From: Brevibacterium marinum
Lineage (GTDB): Bacteria > Actinomycetota > Actinomycetes > Actinomycetales > Brevibacteriaceae
Length of the DNA stretch: 64,000 bases
NCBI RefSeq assembly: GCF_011927955.1
Contig: NZ_JAATJN010000001.1
Coordinates: forward strand, 1,550,001-1,614,000
Direction of reading: 5' to 3'
This document shows, piece after piece, positions 43,361 to 52,589 of this stretch; position 1 is the first letter of the stretch; every line of letters begins with the position of its first letter. The notes under the pieces were generated by a model. That model worked only from the letters and a program-made list of their open reading frames with translations. It searched no databases and was not told the DNA's origin. Both the position numbers and the translations under genes were made by a program.

Positions 43361-44958
43361 CACAGCGGGTCAGCGTCATCGGTGGAGGGGCGGCGGGACT
43401 TGCCACCGCGGCACTGATGGCGGGCGAGGGATATTCGGTCGATCTGTTCGAGCAGAATTCAGCTCTGGGCGGGCGCATCGGTTCGATCGAGGAAGAAGGG
43501 TATCGTTTCGACACCGGGCCGTCCTGGTATCTGCTGCCAGAGGTCTACGAACATTTCTTCAACCTTCTCGGCACCACGGCGGCAGCCGAGCTCGATCTGC
43601 GGGACCTCGACCCGGCCTACACGGTCTTCAGCCCCGCTTCGCAGACCCGACGAGCACAGTCGGTGACGATTCCCCGCGGAAGAGGCCACGTGCTCGAGGC
43701 CTTCGAGCGCATCGAGGGGGGAAGCGGCAGCTCGCTGAGCCGGTATCTGACTTCAGCCGACCGTACGAGAGAAATGGCGATCGATTCCTTTCTCTACAAC
43801 CCCTTCACCTCGCCGACATCGATCCTCCGAAGCGAGATAGTCGCCGCACTCCCAACATTGGCCCGACTGCTCGGCACGTCTCTGGAACGTTTCTCCTCCA
43901 CGGCGGTGAGACATCCCGTGCTGAGGCAGATCCTCCAGTACCCGGCGATCTTCCTCGGAACAGATCCGAGGAGAGCACCGGCGATCTATCATCTGATGAG
44001 CGCCTTGGACCTCGGCGACGGGGTCCAATACCCCATGGGAGGATTCAGAACGATCGTCGATGCCTTGGTCAGGCTGGTCAACGCAGCCGGGGTCCGAGTG
44101 CATACTGATGCCACCGTCAGACACATATCCTCCTTGGCGCACAGAGGTCGCCACCGGAAAGTCAGCGGCCTCGCTTGGACAGATCAAGAGGGTCGGCATC
44201 ATGACCACCACTGTGACCTCGTCGTGTCCGCCGCCGATCTCCACCACACAGAGACACAGCTCTTGGACGATGTCGATCAGAGCTTCCCCGAGAGCTGGTG
44301 GGAAAAAGTCACGAGCGGGCCGGGCGCCATCCTGGTCTTCCTCGGAGTCGAGGGTGAAGTTCCGCAGCTGCCACATCACTCACTGTTCTTCACCGACGAC
44401 TGGTCGGCCAACTTCGATGACATCTTCGGACCTCATCAGAAGATCTCCTCTCCGGCGTCGACATATGTCTGCAAACCCAGCCATACCGATCCGACCCTGG
44501 CACCGCACGATCACGAGAATCTCTTCATCCTCATTCCGGTGCCGGCCGATGTCGGACTCGGCGCCGGTGGCAGCGATGGGCGGGGAGATGCGCGCATTGA
44601 ACGAGCCGCGGACCGAGCCATCGATCAGATTGCCGACTGGGCAGGCATCCCCGACCTGAGAGATCGGATCAGATTTCGGCAGACACAGGGGCCGACGGAC
44701 TTCTCCCGCAGCTACAATTCGTGGCTCGGAGGGATGCTTGGGCCCGCCCACACGCTGCGACAGAGCGCGATGTTCCGCCAGCAGAATGTCTCCAGGAAGG
44801 TGGAGGGGCTGTATTACGCAGGTGCGACGACTGCGCCCGGAGTCGGTGTGCCGATGTGTCTGATCAGCGCCGAACTGGTCCTCAAACACATTCGAGGGGA
44901 CTCAAGTCCGGGACCGCTGCCCGTCGACGGCAGTCGTCGGACCTCAGCCGACTCTTAG
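43357..44958 (+). CDS. crtI: Phytoene desaturase CrtI
   Basis: 533-residue FAD amine-oxidase-fold desaturase converting phytoene to lycopene. The N-terminal dinucleotide motif is VIGGGAAGLATAALMAGEG, followed by GGRIGSIEEEGYRFDTGPSW. The C-terminal carotenoid-desaturase signature YYAGATTAPGVGVPMCLISA is intact. Start ATG 43357 overlaps the crtB stop. It converges on the small KOW-like gene, whose last bases it overlaps. A degraded copy of its C-terminal region is found at 55470-55585. Confidence 0.94.
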   Translation: MTQRVSVIGGGAAGLATAALMAGEGYSVDLFEQNSALGGRIGSIEEEGYRFDTGPSWYLLPEVYEHFFNLLGTTAAAELDLRDLDPAYTVFSPASQTRRAQSVTIPRGRGHVLEAFERIEGGSGSSLSRYLTSADRTREMAIDSFLYNPFTSPTSILRSEIVAALPTLARLLGTSLERFSSTAVRHPVLRQILQYPAIFLGTDPRRAPAIYHLMSALDLGDGVQYPMGGFRTIVDALVRLVNAAGVRVHTDATVRHISSLAHRGRHRKVSGLAWTDQEGRHHDHHCDLVVSAADLHHTETQLLDDVDQSFPESWWEKVTSGPGAILVFLGVEGEVPQLPHHSLFFTDDWSANFDDIFGPHQKISSPASTYVCKPSHTDPTLAPHDHENLFILIPVPADVGLGAGGSDGRGDARIERAADRAIDQIADWAGIPDLRDRIRFRQTQGPTDFSRSYNSWLGGMLGPAHTLRQSAMFRQQNVSRKVEGLYYAGATTAPGVGVPMCLISAELVLKHIRGDSSPGPLPVDGSRRTSADS

Positions 44959-45125
44959 CTTTTCGACGGTTCGAGCTCGTCGCCACTGTAATAGTGCTGG
45001 GCGAGGTCATTGACTCGGACGAGGTACTTGCCCCGCTCTTCATCGAAGACCTCGATCTTGCCCGTGTTGCCATTCATCGGCTCGCCCGTGATCTTCACCG
45101 TGTCGCCTATTGAGAATTCAGTCAT
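44955..45125 (-). CDS. 56-residue KOW/SH3-like protein
   Basis: ATG at 45125, stop at 44955-44957. The whole protein reads as one small beta-barrel: FSIGDTVKITGEPMNGNTGK, then VFDEERGKYLVRV, then GDELEPSKS. The pattern GDxVxIxxxxxxGxxGxI is typical of KOW/SH3 domains that bind RNA or proteins. It overlaps the end of the upstream SDR gene by 8 bases and the end of the convergent crtI by 4 bases, so it is the last gene of the crt minus-strand operon. Function unknown. Confidence 0.75.
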   Translation of the reverse strand: MTEFSIGDTVKITGEPMNGNTGKIEVFDEERGKYLVRVNDLAQHYYSGDELEPSKS

Positions 45126-45978
45126 ACCTCATTGTAGGCCGTGAACCTTGCTGATCTCCGAGAGGCGTCGATGTGGGGCGCAGCTGGGACGAATAGCCTT
45201 CCCGGAACGACGGAAAGACCAGGGGGCCGATGAAGTCGCGGAATCGTGTGTTGTCGAGCCGTCGTCCCGCCTCGGGCTCTTCAGACAGATCTGGTGGAGG
45301 CGAGACATGCAGCGCGGAGGCCAGGAACTCGACGACGTCGCCCAGCGGTGCCGGGCACGAGTCCACGGCATGCAGCAGCCGAGGCGGATCCGGTTCGACG
45401 AGGAGATCCTCCAACGCTCGAACGAGATCCGCATGATGAATGCGGTTCGTCCACCGCCGGTAGTTCACCGGTCGGCCCGCACAGACGCCGTCGACGAGCT
45501 GTGAATTCTCGCGACCATAGATTCCGGCGGCCCGAACGATCGACGCTGAGGCGAATGTGCTCCGAATGAGTTCCTCGGTCTCCCACAGTGCGCGGGCCGG
45601 CCCCGAATCAGGCTGGGGCAGTGTGTCCTCATTCGCGGCTTCTCCGGGCGACGCAGGGCCGAGGACCCGGGTCGAGGACACGAGGATCACCCGTTTGGGC
45701 CTGACATCCAGAATGCGGATCAGGCCCTTTGCCCCACGCACATGTGTCCGCTCATAACCCGCAGCAGAATAGTCATCAGGCGTGAGCGTGATCACCACGG
45801 CGTCCACGCTGCCGACGGTGGCGGTGCCCGGGTGGATGAGATCCACGGATAGCGCTTCGAATGACGCAGGAAGCTCCTCAGAGCGACGTCGCAATCCGAT
45901 CACCTCGTGACCGTTGCCCACCAGCTTCAGGCCCAAACGGATTCCGAGATCTCCGCATCCCGCCAACAGGATTCTCAT
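45118..45978 (-). CDS. NAD(P)-binding epimerase-like protein of the crt operon
   Basis: 286 residues. N-terminal motif ILLAGCGDLGIRLGLKLVG (GxGxxG) and the extended-SDR segment LVSSTRVLG; the IYG region (AAGIYGRENSQLVDG) replaces the usual Tyr-x3-Lys, so classical SDR catalysis is doubtful. It resembles YeeZ-type NAD-dependent epimerase/dehydratases. The ATG at 45978 overlaps the photolyase stop. It may act on a carotenoid end group or be a redox-sensing protein; neither is shown. Confidence 0.85.
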   Translation of the reverse strand: MRILLAGCGDLGIRLGLKLVGNGHEVIGLRRRSEELPASFEALSVDLIHPGTATVGSVDAVVITLTPDDYSAAGYERTHVRGAKGLIRILDVRPKRVILVSSTRVLGPASPGEAANEDTLPQPDSGPARALWETEELIRSTFASASIVRAAGIYGRENSQLVDGVCAGRPVNYRRWTNRIHHADLVRALEDLLVEPDPPRLLHAVDSCPAPLGDVVEFLASALHVSPPPDLSEEPEAGRRLDNTRFRDFIGPLVFPSFREGYSSQLRPTSTPLGDQQGSRPTMRYD

Positions 45979-47420
45979 GTCGAAGCCTCCGTGCTCTTCA
46001 TCTGATCGTAGGCGTCGAGCGCCGCATGCCGCGAGTCCGCGAGATCGACGATGGGAGAGGTTTCCGCATCCGTGGTCTCCGACAGCCATTCGTCGATGTA
46101 GGCGTCATCGGGATCGAAGCGCTTGCGCTGTCGCTCGGGATTGAACACACGGAAGAACGGGGCCGCATCGGCGCCGCTTCCGGCGACCCATTGCCACGAG
46201 ACCGGGTTGTTGGCCTCATCGGCATCGACGAGGGTGTCCCAGAACCACTGCTCGCCGTGGCGCCAATGGTGGAGGAGGTTCTTCGTGAGGAAGCTCGCGG
46301 TGACCATCCGCACGCGGTTGTGCATCCATCCGGTCTCCCACAGCTGTGTCATTCCCGCGTCGACGAGTGGATAGCCGGTCTGTCCCGACTGCCAGCTGCG
46401 CAGGGCACCCTCATCGTCATCGTAGGGGAAATCGTTGAACTCGGGGCGGATCGGCCAGGCATCGATGTCGGGGTGATGATAGGCCAGATGCCAGGAGAAT
46501 TCGCGCCAATAGAGCTGCCGGATCCATGACGTGCGGTCGTCGACGGTGATCCCTTCCGCCGTCTGGGCGGCCCGGAGCAGCTGACGTGGGGAGAGCTCGC
46601 CGTGCCGCAGCCGGGGCGAGAGCCGGGAGGTGCTTGCCCCATCCGCGGGGATGTCATGAGCGGTGCTGTAGCCGTCGATTCCCGCGTGCAGATCCTCGAG
46701 TGCGGCAGCGGCGCCACGAAGGCCCGGAGTCCAGTGTCGTGAAATCGTGTCCTGCCACCAGCGAGGACCATCTGCGGCAGCGAAGACTCCGGAGCCCGTC
46801 CCGGTGCCGTCGAGCAGCCCCAGCCCGTCGAGGTCGGTCACCGCAGCGCACGCTTGCGCTGAGTCGATCAGCCCTGTACTCAGCCGTGGCTGTTCGACGG
46901 GAACCGGCAGCACATCGCCGACGTCGCCTCCGGATACTGCTTTCCAGAACGGGGTGAAGACTTTGTAGTGGTCACCGCCCTGAGGTGCCGCCGTCCAGGG
47001 CTCGACGAGAAGTGCCCCGGGGTGGGAATGGACCGTCAGGCCCCGATTCCTCAGCTCGGTCTTGATCCGACCGTCGAGACTTCGGGAAGCGGGTGCGTAG
47101 CGGCGCGACCACCGGACGGCATCGACGTCGAGACGGCCGGCCAGCTCCGGAATGATCGTTGCCGACTCGCCTGCGGCGAAGAGCAGAGGAATGCCGAGGT
47201 GCGACAGCTCCTCTTCGAGCACGGACAGTGATTCGTGGACCCACCATCGGCATGCCCCACCCAGTGGGCGAGGGCCCAGGCCATCGTCGTCGCGGCTCTC
47301 ACGGACCCAGACAGCGATGACGTGCCCATCGGCCCGCGCCGCGGTGAGCGCCGCGTGATCGTGGACACGCAGGTCCTCACGAAACCAGACGAGAGTGAGC
47401 CCTTCGCTTGCGGCTTCCAT
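45975..47420 (-). CDS. phr: Deoxyribodipyrimidine photolyase (class I CPD)
   Basis: 481 residues. The N-terminal antenna domain starts LTLVWFREDLRVHDHAAL; the FAD domain carries WIRQLYWREFSWHLAYHHPD, TGYPLVDAGMTQLWETGWMHNRVRM and WQWVAGSGADAAPFFRVFNP, the blocks that bind FAD and the lesion. It repairs UV cyclobutane dimers with blue light. It lies in the carotenoid operon between tspO and the SDR gene with overlapping starts, as known from B. linens-type clusters, which links DNA repair to photoprotection. ATG 47420 overlaps the TspO stop (TGATG). Confidence 0.93.
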   Translation of the reverse strand: MEAASEGLTLVWFREDLRVHDHAALTAARADGHVIAVWVRESRDDDGLGPRPLGGACRWWVHESLSVLEEELSHLGIPLLFAAGESATIIPELAGRLDVDAVRWSRRYAPASRSLDGRIKTELRNRGLTVHSHPGALLVEPWTAAPQGGDHYKVFTPFWKAVSGGDVGDVLPVPVEQPRLSTGLIDSAQACAAVTDLDGLGLLDGTGTGSGVFAAADGPRWWQDTISRHWTPGLRGAAAALEDLHAGIDGYSTAHDIPADGASTSRLSPRLRHGELSPRQLLRAAQTAEGITVDDRTSWIRQLYWREFSWHLAYHHPDIDAWPIRPEFNDFPYDDDEGALRSWQSGQTGYPLVDAGMTQLWETGWMHNRVRMVTASFLTKNLLHHWRHGEQWFWDTLVDADEANNPVSWQWVAGSGADAAPFFRVFNPERQRKRFDPDDAYIDEWLSETTDAETSPIVDLADSRHAALDAYDQMKSTEAST

Positions 47421-47929
47421 CAGCGATCGTCTCCCGCTGCGAGTGGGCCTGCTGTGTCCGGATTGCGGCGAAGAATCTCTGCATTGAGGACAGTGGCAAA
47501 TCCCACCCACGCCGCGTAGGGCGCAAGCATGAGAGCAGAGGCGGTGTCGACGTCTGCGGCCTTCTTCAGCAACCGCAGCGTCGATGCTTCCAAGACCGCT
47601 GAGTCGACCACCGATGCATCCGGGCGACGGGCAGAGAAGAACAGCCAACTCCAGGCCACGTTGACTGTCATGTTTGCCGCCAGGTCGCGCATGAACGCCC
47701 GACGCTCCCGGTCGCTCGGCAGGCGGCCCTGCACTCGTCCCGACGCGACGGCTGTCAGCGAATACAGCGTTGTCCACGCGGGCCCGAAGACCCAGCCCGG
47801 GGGCTGCCAGGCGGGCAGGTTGAGGTTCTTGTACCAGGCGGAGTCGACTTTCGTGCCGATCGCCCCGAGCGTTGCTGCTCCGGCGCACACGGCAGTTGAG
47901 AGAACATAGCGTTTCCATGTGGTCTTCAT
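47420..47929 (-). CDS. tspO: TspO/MBR-family membrane protein
   Basis: 169 residues, five hydrophobic helices. The family motif LNLPAWQPPGWVFGPAWTTLY and the Trp-rich NVAWSWLFF helix are clear. TspO proteins bind porphyrins and sterol- or carotenoid-like ligands and influence light-dependent pigment genes in Rhodobacter. I start at the ATG at 47929 (AGAGGAA upstream); an ATG at 47971 would add 14 residues. It sits between crtU and the photolyase in the same operon, with the stop overlapping the photolyase start. Confidence 0.9.
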   Translation of the reverse strand: MKTTWKRYVLSTAVCAGAATLGAIGTKVDSAWYKNLNLPAWQPPGWVFGPAWTTLYSLTAVASGRVQGRLPSDRERRAFMRDLAANMTVNVAWSWLFFSARRPDASVVDSAVLEASTLRLLKKAADVDTASALMLAPYAAWVGFATVLNAEILRRNPDTAGPLAAGDDR

Positions 47930-47984
47930 GAGTTCCTCTCTGCGATTCGCTTCGCGGGGCTCGCTGTCCATTGGGTGCGGCCGG

Positions 47985-49532
47985 TCATCGGCGCCCTCTC
48001 ATGCGTCCGAGCACTCCTCGTCGCAGCATTCCTCGGGTCGGGGGCGACCAGATGTCGGTCCCCTCGACCCTCCAGGAAGAGAGCAGGTGGTTGGCCGCCA
48101 GGTAGCCGGTCGTGGCCGCACGTTCCATCAGGGCCACCGGCGTGTCGCAGCGTACATGGTCTCCCGCGATGACCAGACCGGGGATCGGGGTGGCAGGTTC
48201 GGGTCGATCGCACCACGGGCGTGTGTCCGTCAGCCCGCAGTCCGCTTCGATGAGGAGCTCGTGGTCCACGGTGAGCAAGCCGACTGTTTCGGGGTAGACC
48301 TCATGCAGGTCGGAGAGCAGACGGGCAATGATGCGCTCACGTGCGTGCGGTGACGGGTGTGCGTCGATGTCGAGAGCGTAGGCGTGCAGCTCCACGACCG
48401 ATCCGTTGTGCGTCTGCGCCCAGTGCCGGGCTCCGGCTTCGAAGCGTTCGAGAACCGAAACATTGTCAAGGAGGTCGTAACCGCTCGTACCCAAGAACGC
48501 CGGCCGGTGGTCTGCCACGGGTGCGTCGAACCAGAGCCGAAGCACCGCGAAGGGAGGTGCGTTGGTCTGCGTCTCGAGCGTTTCGACCCACTGTTCAGCC
48601 GCCGGGGCGGCTCGTACGAGCGAGTCGCGACTGGCCCCCATCAGTGCACGGGCTTCGGCAGGGTCTGCGGCGACGACGACGGCATCGCTGCGGACATCGT
48701 CGCCGGTGGTTGAGACAGCCCAGCCGTGGTGATCGGCATCGATCGACGTCACTGTCGTGCCGGTGCGGATAGTCACCCCCAGATCGGAGAGGTATCGGCC
48801 CAGGGGCTCCCACAGGGCGGTGTCGTAGTCATCGACGGGGACATCGAAGATCAGGCCCTCGGCCGATCCTGTGAAATAGGTGTGGAACATGGCGATGAGC
48901 TCACCTGCGGAGAATTCTGCCGGGTCGGCGAAGAACGAGCGGGCGAAGACTTCCAGAGCCAGGTGCCGAGCTTCTTCGGGGAAGCGCAGTCGGTCGAGGA
49001 AGTCGGCCGCGGACTCTCCGTCGTAGCGTCGGTAGCTCGCGGGGAACTCGACGTCGATGAGTTCCACCGCGGCCGCGATGTCGACGTCGAGAAGGCGGTG
49101 GAGGGGGAACGTCGGACTCTGCCAGACGAATCCGAGGAGATTGAACGGTGGGGTGCGGGGGATCGAGGCGAACGTGTCCGTGGCACCTCGGCGATGGGTG
49201 AGCGGATAGTCATCGACGGGCCGTAGGCAGCGGAGCTCGGGGTCGGCTCGGCTGAGCAGGTCGCGAAGGTTGTAGTACTGCCGGAAGAATGCGTGGAATC
49301 CTCGGCTCATGGTCCGCTCGCCCTCGACCGGCCACGCACCCACACGGCCGCCGAGGTAGTCGTTCCTTTCGATCACAGTGACCTCGATGCCGTGTTCGGC
49401 GAGGATCGTGGCAGCAGACAGTCCCGCGATCCCAGCTCCGACGATCGTGACCCGTTTGGGTCTGAGCGGTCGCGGTCGACCCCGCGGCGCCGGGATGGTC
49501 TCAGCGAACCTATCTCGCGGGCGTGGTCTCAT
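47985..49532 (-). CDS. crtU: Carotene desaturase/methyltransferase CrtU (aromatic ring formation)
   Basis: 515-residue FAD protein that turns beta-ionone rings into aromatic phi-rings, giving isorenieratene. Motifs: VTIVGAGIAGLSAATILAEHG, YLGGRVGAWPVEG, SRGFHAFFRQYYNLRDLL (typical of CrtU-type enzymes) and the C-terminal FAD block IPGLVIAGDHVRCDTPVALM followed by ATTGYLAAN. The ATG at 49532 overlaps the crtYd stop. The N-terminus is Arg-rich (RPRPRDRFAET). Isorenieratene-type pigments are typical of Brevibacterium. Confidence 0.9.
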   Translation of the reverse strand: MRPRPRDRFAETIPAPRGRPRPLRPKRVTIVGAGIAGLSAATILAEHGIEVTVIERNDYLGGRVGAWPVEGERTMSRGFHAFFRQYYNLRDLLSRADPELRCLRPVDDYPLTHRRGATDTFASIPRTPPFNLLGFVWQSPTFPLHRLLDVDIAAAVELIDVEFPASYRRYDGESAADFLDRLRFPEEARHLALEVFARSFFADPAEFSAGELIAMFHTYFTGSAEGLIFDVPVDDYDTALWEPLGRYLSDLGVTIRTGTTVTSIDADHHGWAVSTTGDDVRSDAVVVAADPAEARALMGASRDSLVRAAPAAEQWVETLETQTNAPPFAVLRLWFDAPVADHRPAFLGTSGYDLLDNVSVLERFEAGARHWAQTHNGSVVELHAYALDIDAHPSPHARERIIARLLSDLHEVYPETVGLLTVDHELLIEADCGLTDTRPWCDRPEPATPIPGLVIAGDHVRCDTPVALMERAATTGYLAANHLLSSWRVEGTDIWSPPTRGMLRRGVLGRMRGRR

Positions 49533-49852
49533 TCGGGGCCCTTCTGTGATCTGTTGAGCTGCCACTGCCACAGCATGAGCACTGCCGTGATCATGGCGAA
49601 CCCGAATCCGAAATCTTCGATCGGGATATCCCAGGGAAAGCGCAGATTCAAGAACTGAGACGGGTTGTAGATGACGATGGGGTCGGAGAGCTTGGTGAGC
49701 CATCCGTCGACCAGACATTGGAACGCCAGACAGATGGTGAGTGCTGCCCAGTACTTCGCCCGACTGAAGATGCCGCTGCGGAAGACGAAGAGCTCGAGGC
49801 CGATGATGACGAGCATTCCGGCGATCGTCATCAGCGTGTATTCAGGCACCAT
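49529..49852 (-). CDS. crtYd: Lycopene beta-cyclase subunit CrtYd
   Basis: 107 residues with three membrane helices; the conserved PWDIPIEDFGFGFAMITAVL segment identifies the heterodimeric actinobacterial lycopene cyclase. CrtYc and CrtYd together cyclise both ends of lycopene to beta-carotene. The gene overlaps crtYc upstream by 11 bases and crtU downstream by 4, so translation is coupled. Confidence 0.92.
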   Translation of the reverse strand: MVPEYTLMTIAGMLVIIGLELFVFRSGIFSRAKYWAALTICLAFQCLVDGWLTKLSDPIVIYNPSQFLNLRFPWDIPIEDFGFGFAMITAVLMLWQWQLNRSQKGPE

Positions 49853-50195
49853 CGTTCCTTTCCCTCCTCTCCTTGCTCTTCCTGCCGATGTAATCGAGGA
49901 CGGTGCCGACGGCTTCGTAGCTCAGGAGCGCACAGACGGGGATGACGATGAAGAAGACGAGCTCCTCCAGCGGCAGACTGCCGAGGTGGACGCCGGTGAC
50001 GAACTTCGGATTGTAGGTCCAATGGTCGCGGGAAATGGCGACGACGTCCCAGATCGAGAAGACGACGACGATGGGGATGAGAGATCCGATCAGGACCTTC
50101 CAGCGTCGATAGACGCGCGCGGAGAACAGCAGTTCCAGCGGAAGCGTGATCACCAGGCACGCACCCATCAGCAACAGGTATTCGAATGAGCTCAT
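49842..50195 (-). CDS. crtYc: Lycopene beta-cyclase subunit CrtYc
   Basis: 117 residues, three membrane helices. YNPKFVTGVHLGSLPLEELV contains the conserved PxE(E) of the cyclase family, followed by a third helix FFIVIPVCALLSYEAVG. It pairs with CrtYd. The ATG at 50195 overlaps the P450 stop; a longer reading would run into the P450 gene. Confidence 0.92.
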   Translation of the reverse strand: MSSFEYLLLMGACLVITLPLELLFSARVYRRWKVLIGSLIPIVVVFSIWDVVAISRDHWTYNPKFVTGVHLGSLPLEELVFFIVIPVCALLSYEAVGTVLDYIGRKSKERRERNDGA

Positions 50196-51418
50196 ATCGT
50201 TCCCGTGGCCGCGGGACGCGACCTCGTCATCAGGCACAGCTCCAGGCCACGCAGTCGGTACCCCTCGATGACGTTGTCCCAACTGATCGAGGGCTCACGG
50301 AGGACGCGTGGCCGGCACGCCAACAGTCTGTGCAGCAGGGCATCGGTCTCATAGAGGGCCAACGGCTGGCCGGGACACTTGTGCGCTCCGTCGCTGAAGC
50401 TCATTCCCGCCGCCGGCGTCCCCTGCCGCAGCTGTCGTCCCGGGCAGATCGTCTCAGGATCTTTCCCCATCACCTGAGGATCGGTGTTGGACTGTCTCAC
50501 GCAGATGTCTATCAGCTCGCCCTCGGAAATGGTGTGCACACGCCCACTGTCCGTGACGTCGATATCGGATTGGGCCCGCCGGTAGAGGTGGCCGACAACG
50601 GGGTCGAGGCGGATGATCTCCTCCAGGATCTCCAGCCTGGTCGGCTGTGCAGCCTCGGCATACGCCCGACCCAGCTCGGTGTTGGTCAGCAGGTGCCAGC
50701 ACGCCATGGAGATGAATTCGCGAGTGGTGACCATGCCGGCGGTGCCGTAGGTCACACATTCGACGAGGATGTCCGCGGTGCCGTAACCGGCGGTCAGGAG
50801 GTGAGACAGGACATCGTTGCGGCGCCGTCTGCGACGGGCCCGAATCGCCGGTCGCACGTCTGCGCCGTAGAACTGTCCGATCGGGACGAGACCATTGAAG
50901 GCGGCCTGGATCCATTGCCGCCGGGTGCGTCCCATCGATGGGGCGGAGAGGTCGACCGGGGGCTGTCTGAAGAAGCCGACGAGACGCTTGGCCATGCCGG
51001 CGATGGACGATTCGGTCAGTCCCACCACTTCTGCGGTGACTTCGACCGAGTAGTGCAGCGCGATATCGTCAAGGCGGCACCTGCCGTCCGCGACGGCGTC
51101 GTCGACGGCATCACGAGCACGGTCGTCGATGAAGTCTCCATACTTCGCCGAGACCACAGAGGGAGCAAAGAAGCGAGCGACTTCTCTGCGTTGAGCATCG
51201 TGATCGTCACCATCGGAGATCAGGATCGGATGGTGACGAAAATGGCCTCGCGGAATCTTCTCCGCGGTGAAGCCGGCCTGCGTAGTCTGCTGGCGCGAAC
51301 GCAGCAGCTGCCGTGCTGCCTCGAATGACCTGATTCTCCACATATTACGGTCATGGCCGATACGTGGCCCAGTGGCTTCATCGGCCCTGACTGCTTTGCG
51401 CATGGTCGTCGAACTCAT
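50192..51418 (-). CDS. Cytochrome P450 of the carotenoid cluster
   Basis: 408 residues. The haem-binding loop is FSDGAHKCPGQPLA with the axial Cys; the K-helix ExxR is in LEEIIRLDP. The I-helix reads GTAGMVTTREF, with TT in place of the usual DT/ET pair, which is a variant of the oxygen-activating motif. By position it is the homologue of the P450 in the B. linens crt cluster, proposed to hydroxylate isorenieratene at C3/C3'. The ATG at 51418 overlaps the crtE stop; the downstream end overlaps crtYc. Confidence 0.9.
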   Translation of the reverse strand: MSSTTMRKAVRADEATGPRIGHDRNMWRIRSFEAARQLLRSRQQTTQAGFTAEKIPRGHFRHHPILISDGDDHDAQRREVARFFAPSVVSAKYGDFIDDRARDAVDDAVADGRCRLDDIALHYSVEVTAEVVGLTESSIAGMAKRLVGFFRQPPVDLSAPSMGRTRRQWIQAAFNGLVPIGQFYGADVRPAIRARRRRRRNDVLSHLLTAGYGTADILVECVTYGTAGMVTTREFISMACWHLLTNTELGRAYAEAAQPTRLEILEEIIRLDPVVGHLYRRAQSDIDVTDSGRVHTISEGELIDICVRQSNTDPQVMGKDPETICPGRQLRQGTPAAGMSFSDGAHKCPGQPLALYETDALLHRLLACRPRVLREPSISWDNVIEGYRLRGLELCLMTRSRPAATGTI

Positions 51419-52479
51419 GAGGTGCGCACAGCGCACTCGGAGGTCAACCCGATGAGCCGATCGCTCAACGCGGTCGGCAACGCTGCTTCGCGGATCAGCC
51501 GGTACAGGTTCTCGCATCGCTGCGACACCATGGATTCGACGAACACAAGTGCTCCTGATTCCTCGATGACCTTCCGCAGCCGATGACCATCGGCCGTGCT
51601 CAGCATTCTATCTCCGAAGAGGGATTGGACTCCGGCCCAGGACGGATCGGATCGAGCGAACGCGATGAGGAGTGTTTCCTTGCCTTCGCGCAGGTCGCTG
51701 ACGGTGGATTTTCCTGTCTTCCGTTCGTCCCCGAACAGGCCGAGGACGTCGTCGCGCAGTTGGTAGATCACGCCGAGCTGTGAAGAGATGGCGGTGAGGT
51801 CGTCGAGCATTCTTCTGCTGGCTCCAGCCAGAACGGCTGCCATGAGAAGTGGTGCCTGGAACGAATAGATGGCGGTCTTCTGGCCGACCATCGCAAGGAC
51901 ATCCTGACTTCGGGCTTCTTCGAGATGCAGGCTGAACCAGACGTCGGAGTGCTCTCCTGCGGCGCTTTCGAAGATCGTGTCGTCGAAGATGTCGAGGACG
52001 GCCCGGCGCTTGGCCTCGTCGATGTCGAGCCGAGCGAGGAGCGAATGGGCGAGTGTGAGCATGAGGTCACCGGCAAGAAGCGACGTTGCGTCCCCCCAGG
52101 CCTGTGCGTCATGTTGCGCAGCTCCGCGCAGCATCGCGTCGGAGGCGAACTCCCCTGAGATGTTCGCCTCACCACGACGGATGGTGTCATTGTCGATCAC
52201 ATCGTCGTGAATGACGAGGGCGACGTGCAGCAGCTGCATGGCACAGGCCGCGTCGACGGCGGCACAGTGGTTGCTGCCGCCGAGAGCTGCATGCGCGTCC
52301 ATGAGCAATCGCGGCCGAACCAGCTTTCCGCCTATGGCCATGTACGAGAGTGAATCCCAGAGATGCCCGTATTGCTCGGAGAATCCGCGCGATCGATGTC
52401 GTCCCTCCGCAAGCACCTGCGTGAGCCTGTCCTCGAATGAGAATGCGATGTCGTCGAGTGAGGCAGCCGAATCAGTCAT
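51415..52479 (-). CDS. crtE: Geranylgeranyl diphosphate synthase CrtE
   Basis: 354-residue trans-isoprenyl diphosphate synthase. The first Asp-rich motif is LVIHDDVIDND, the second is QLRDDVLGLFGD; a lysine-rich KTGKST follows. It makes GGPP for CrtB and is the first gene of the seven-gene minus-strand crt operon. The ATG at 52479 is used; the frame is open upstream without family similarity. GGPP is also the inducer known for corynebacterial CrtR, whose homologue is divergent at 52740. Confidence 0.92.
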   Translation of the reverse strand: MTDSAASLDDIAFSFEDRLTQVLAEGRHRSRGFSEQYGHLWDSLSYMAIGGKLVRPRLLMDAHAALGGSNHCAAVDAACAMQLLHVALVIHDDVIDNDTIRRGEANISGEFASDAMLRGAAQHDAQAWGDATSLLAGDLMLTLAHSLLARLDIDEAKRRAVLDIFDDTIFESAAGEHSDVWFSLHLEEARSQDVLAMVGQKTAIYSFQAPLLMAAVLAGASRRMLDDLTAISSQLGVIYQLRDDVLGLFGDERKTGKSTVSDLREGKETLLIAFARSDPSWAGVQSLFGDRMLSTADGHRLRKVIEESGALVFVESMVSQRCENLYRLIREAALPTALSDRLIGLTSECAVRTS

Positions 52480-52589
52480 TCTCGCCCGCCTCGCTGAGCA
52501 GCTCCGCGATGTGCGGCACAAGCAACGGAAAGTGTTCGACCAGCCACGGGGGGAGCTGCGTCGATCGCCGATGCCGGTTCTGCTGCGCT

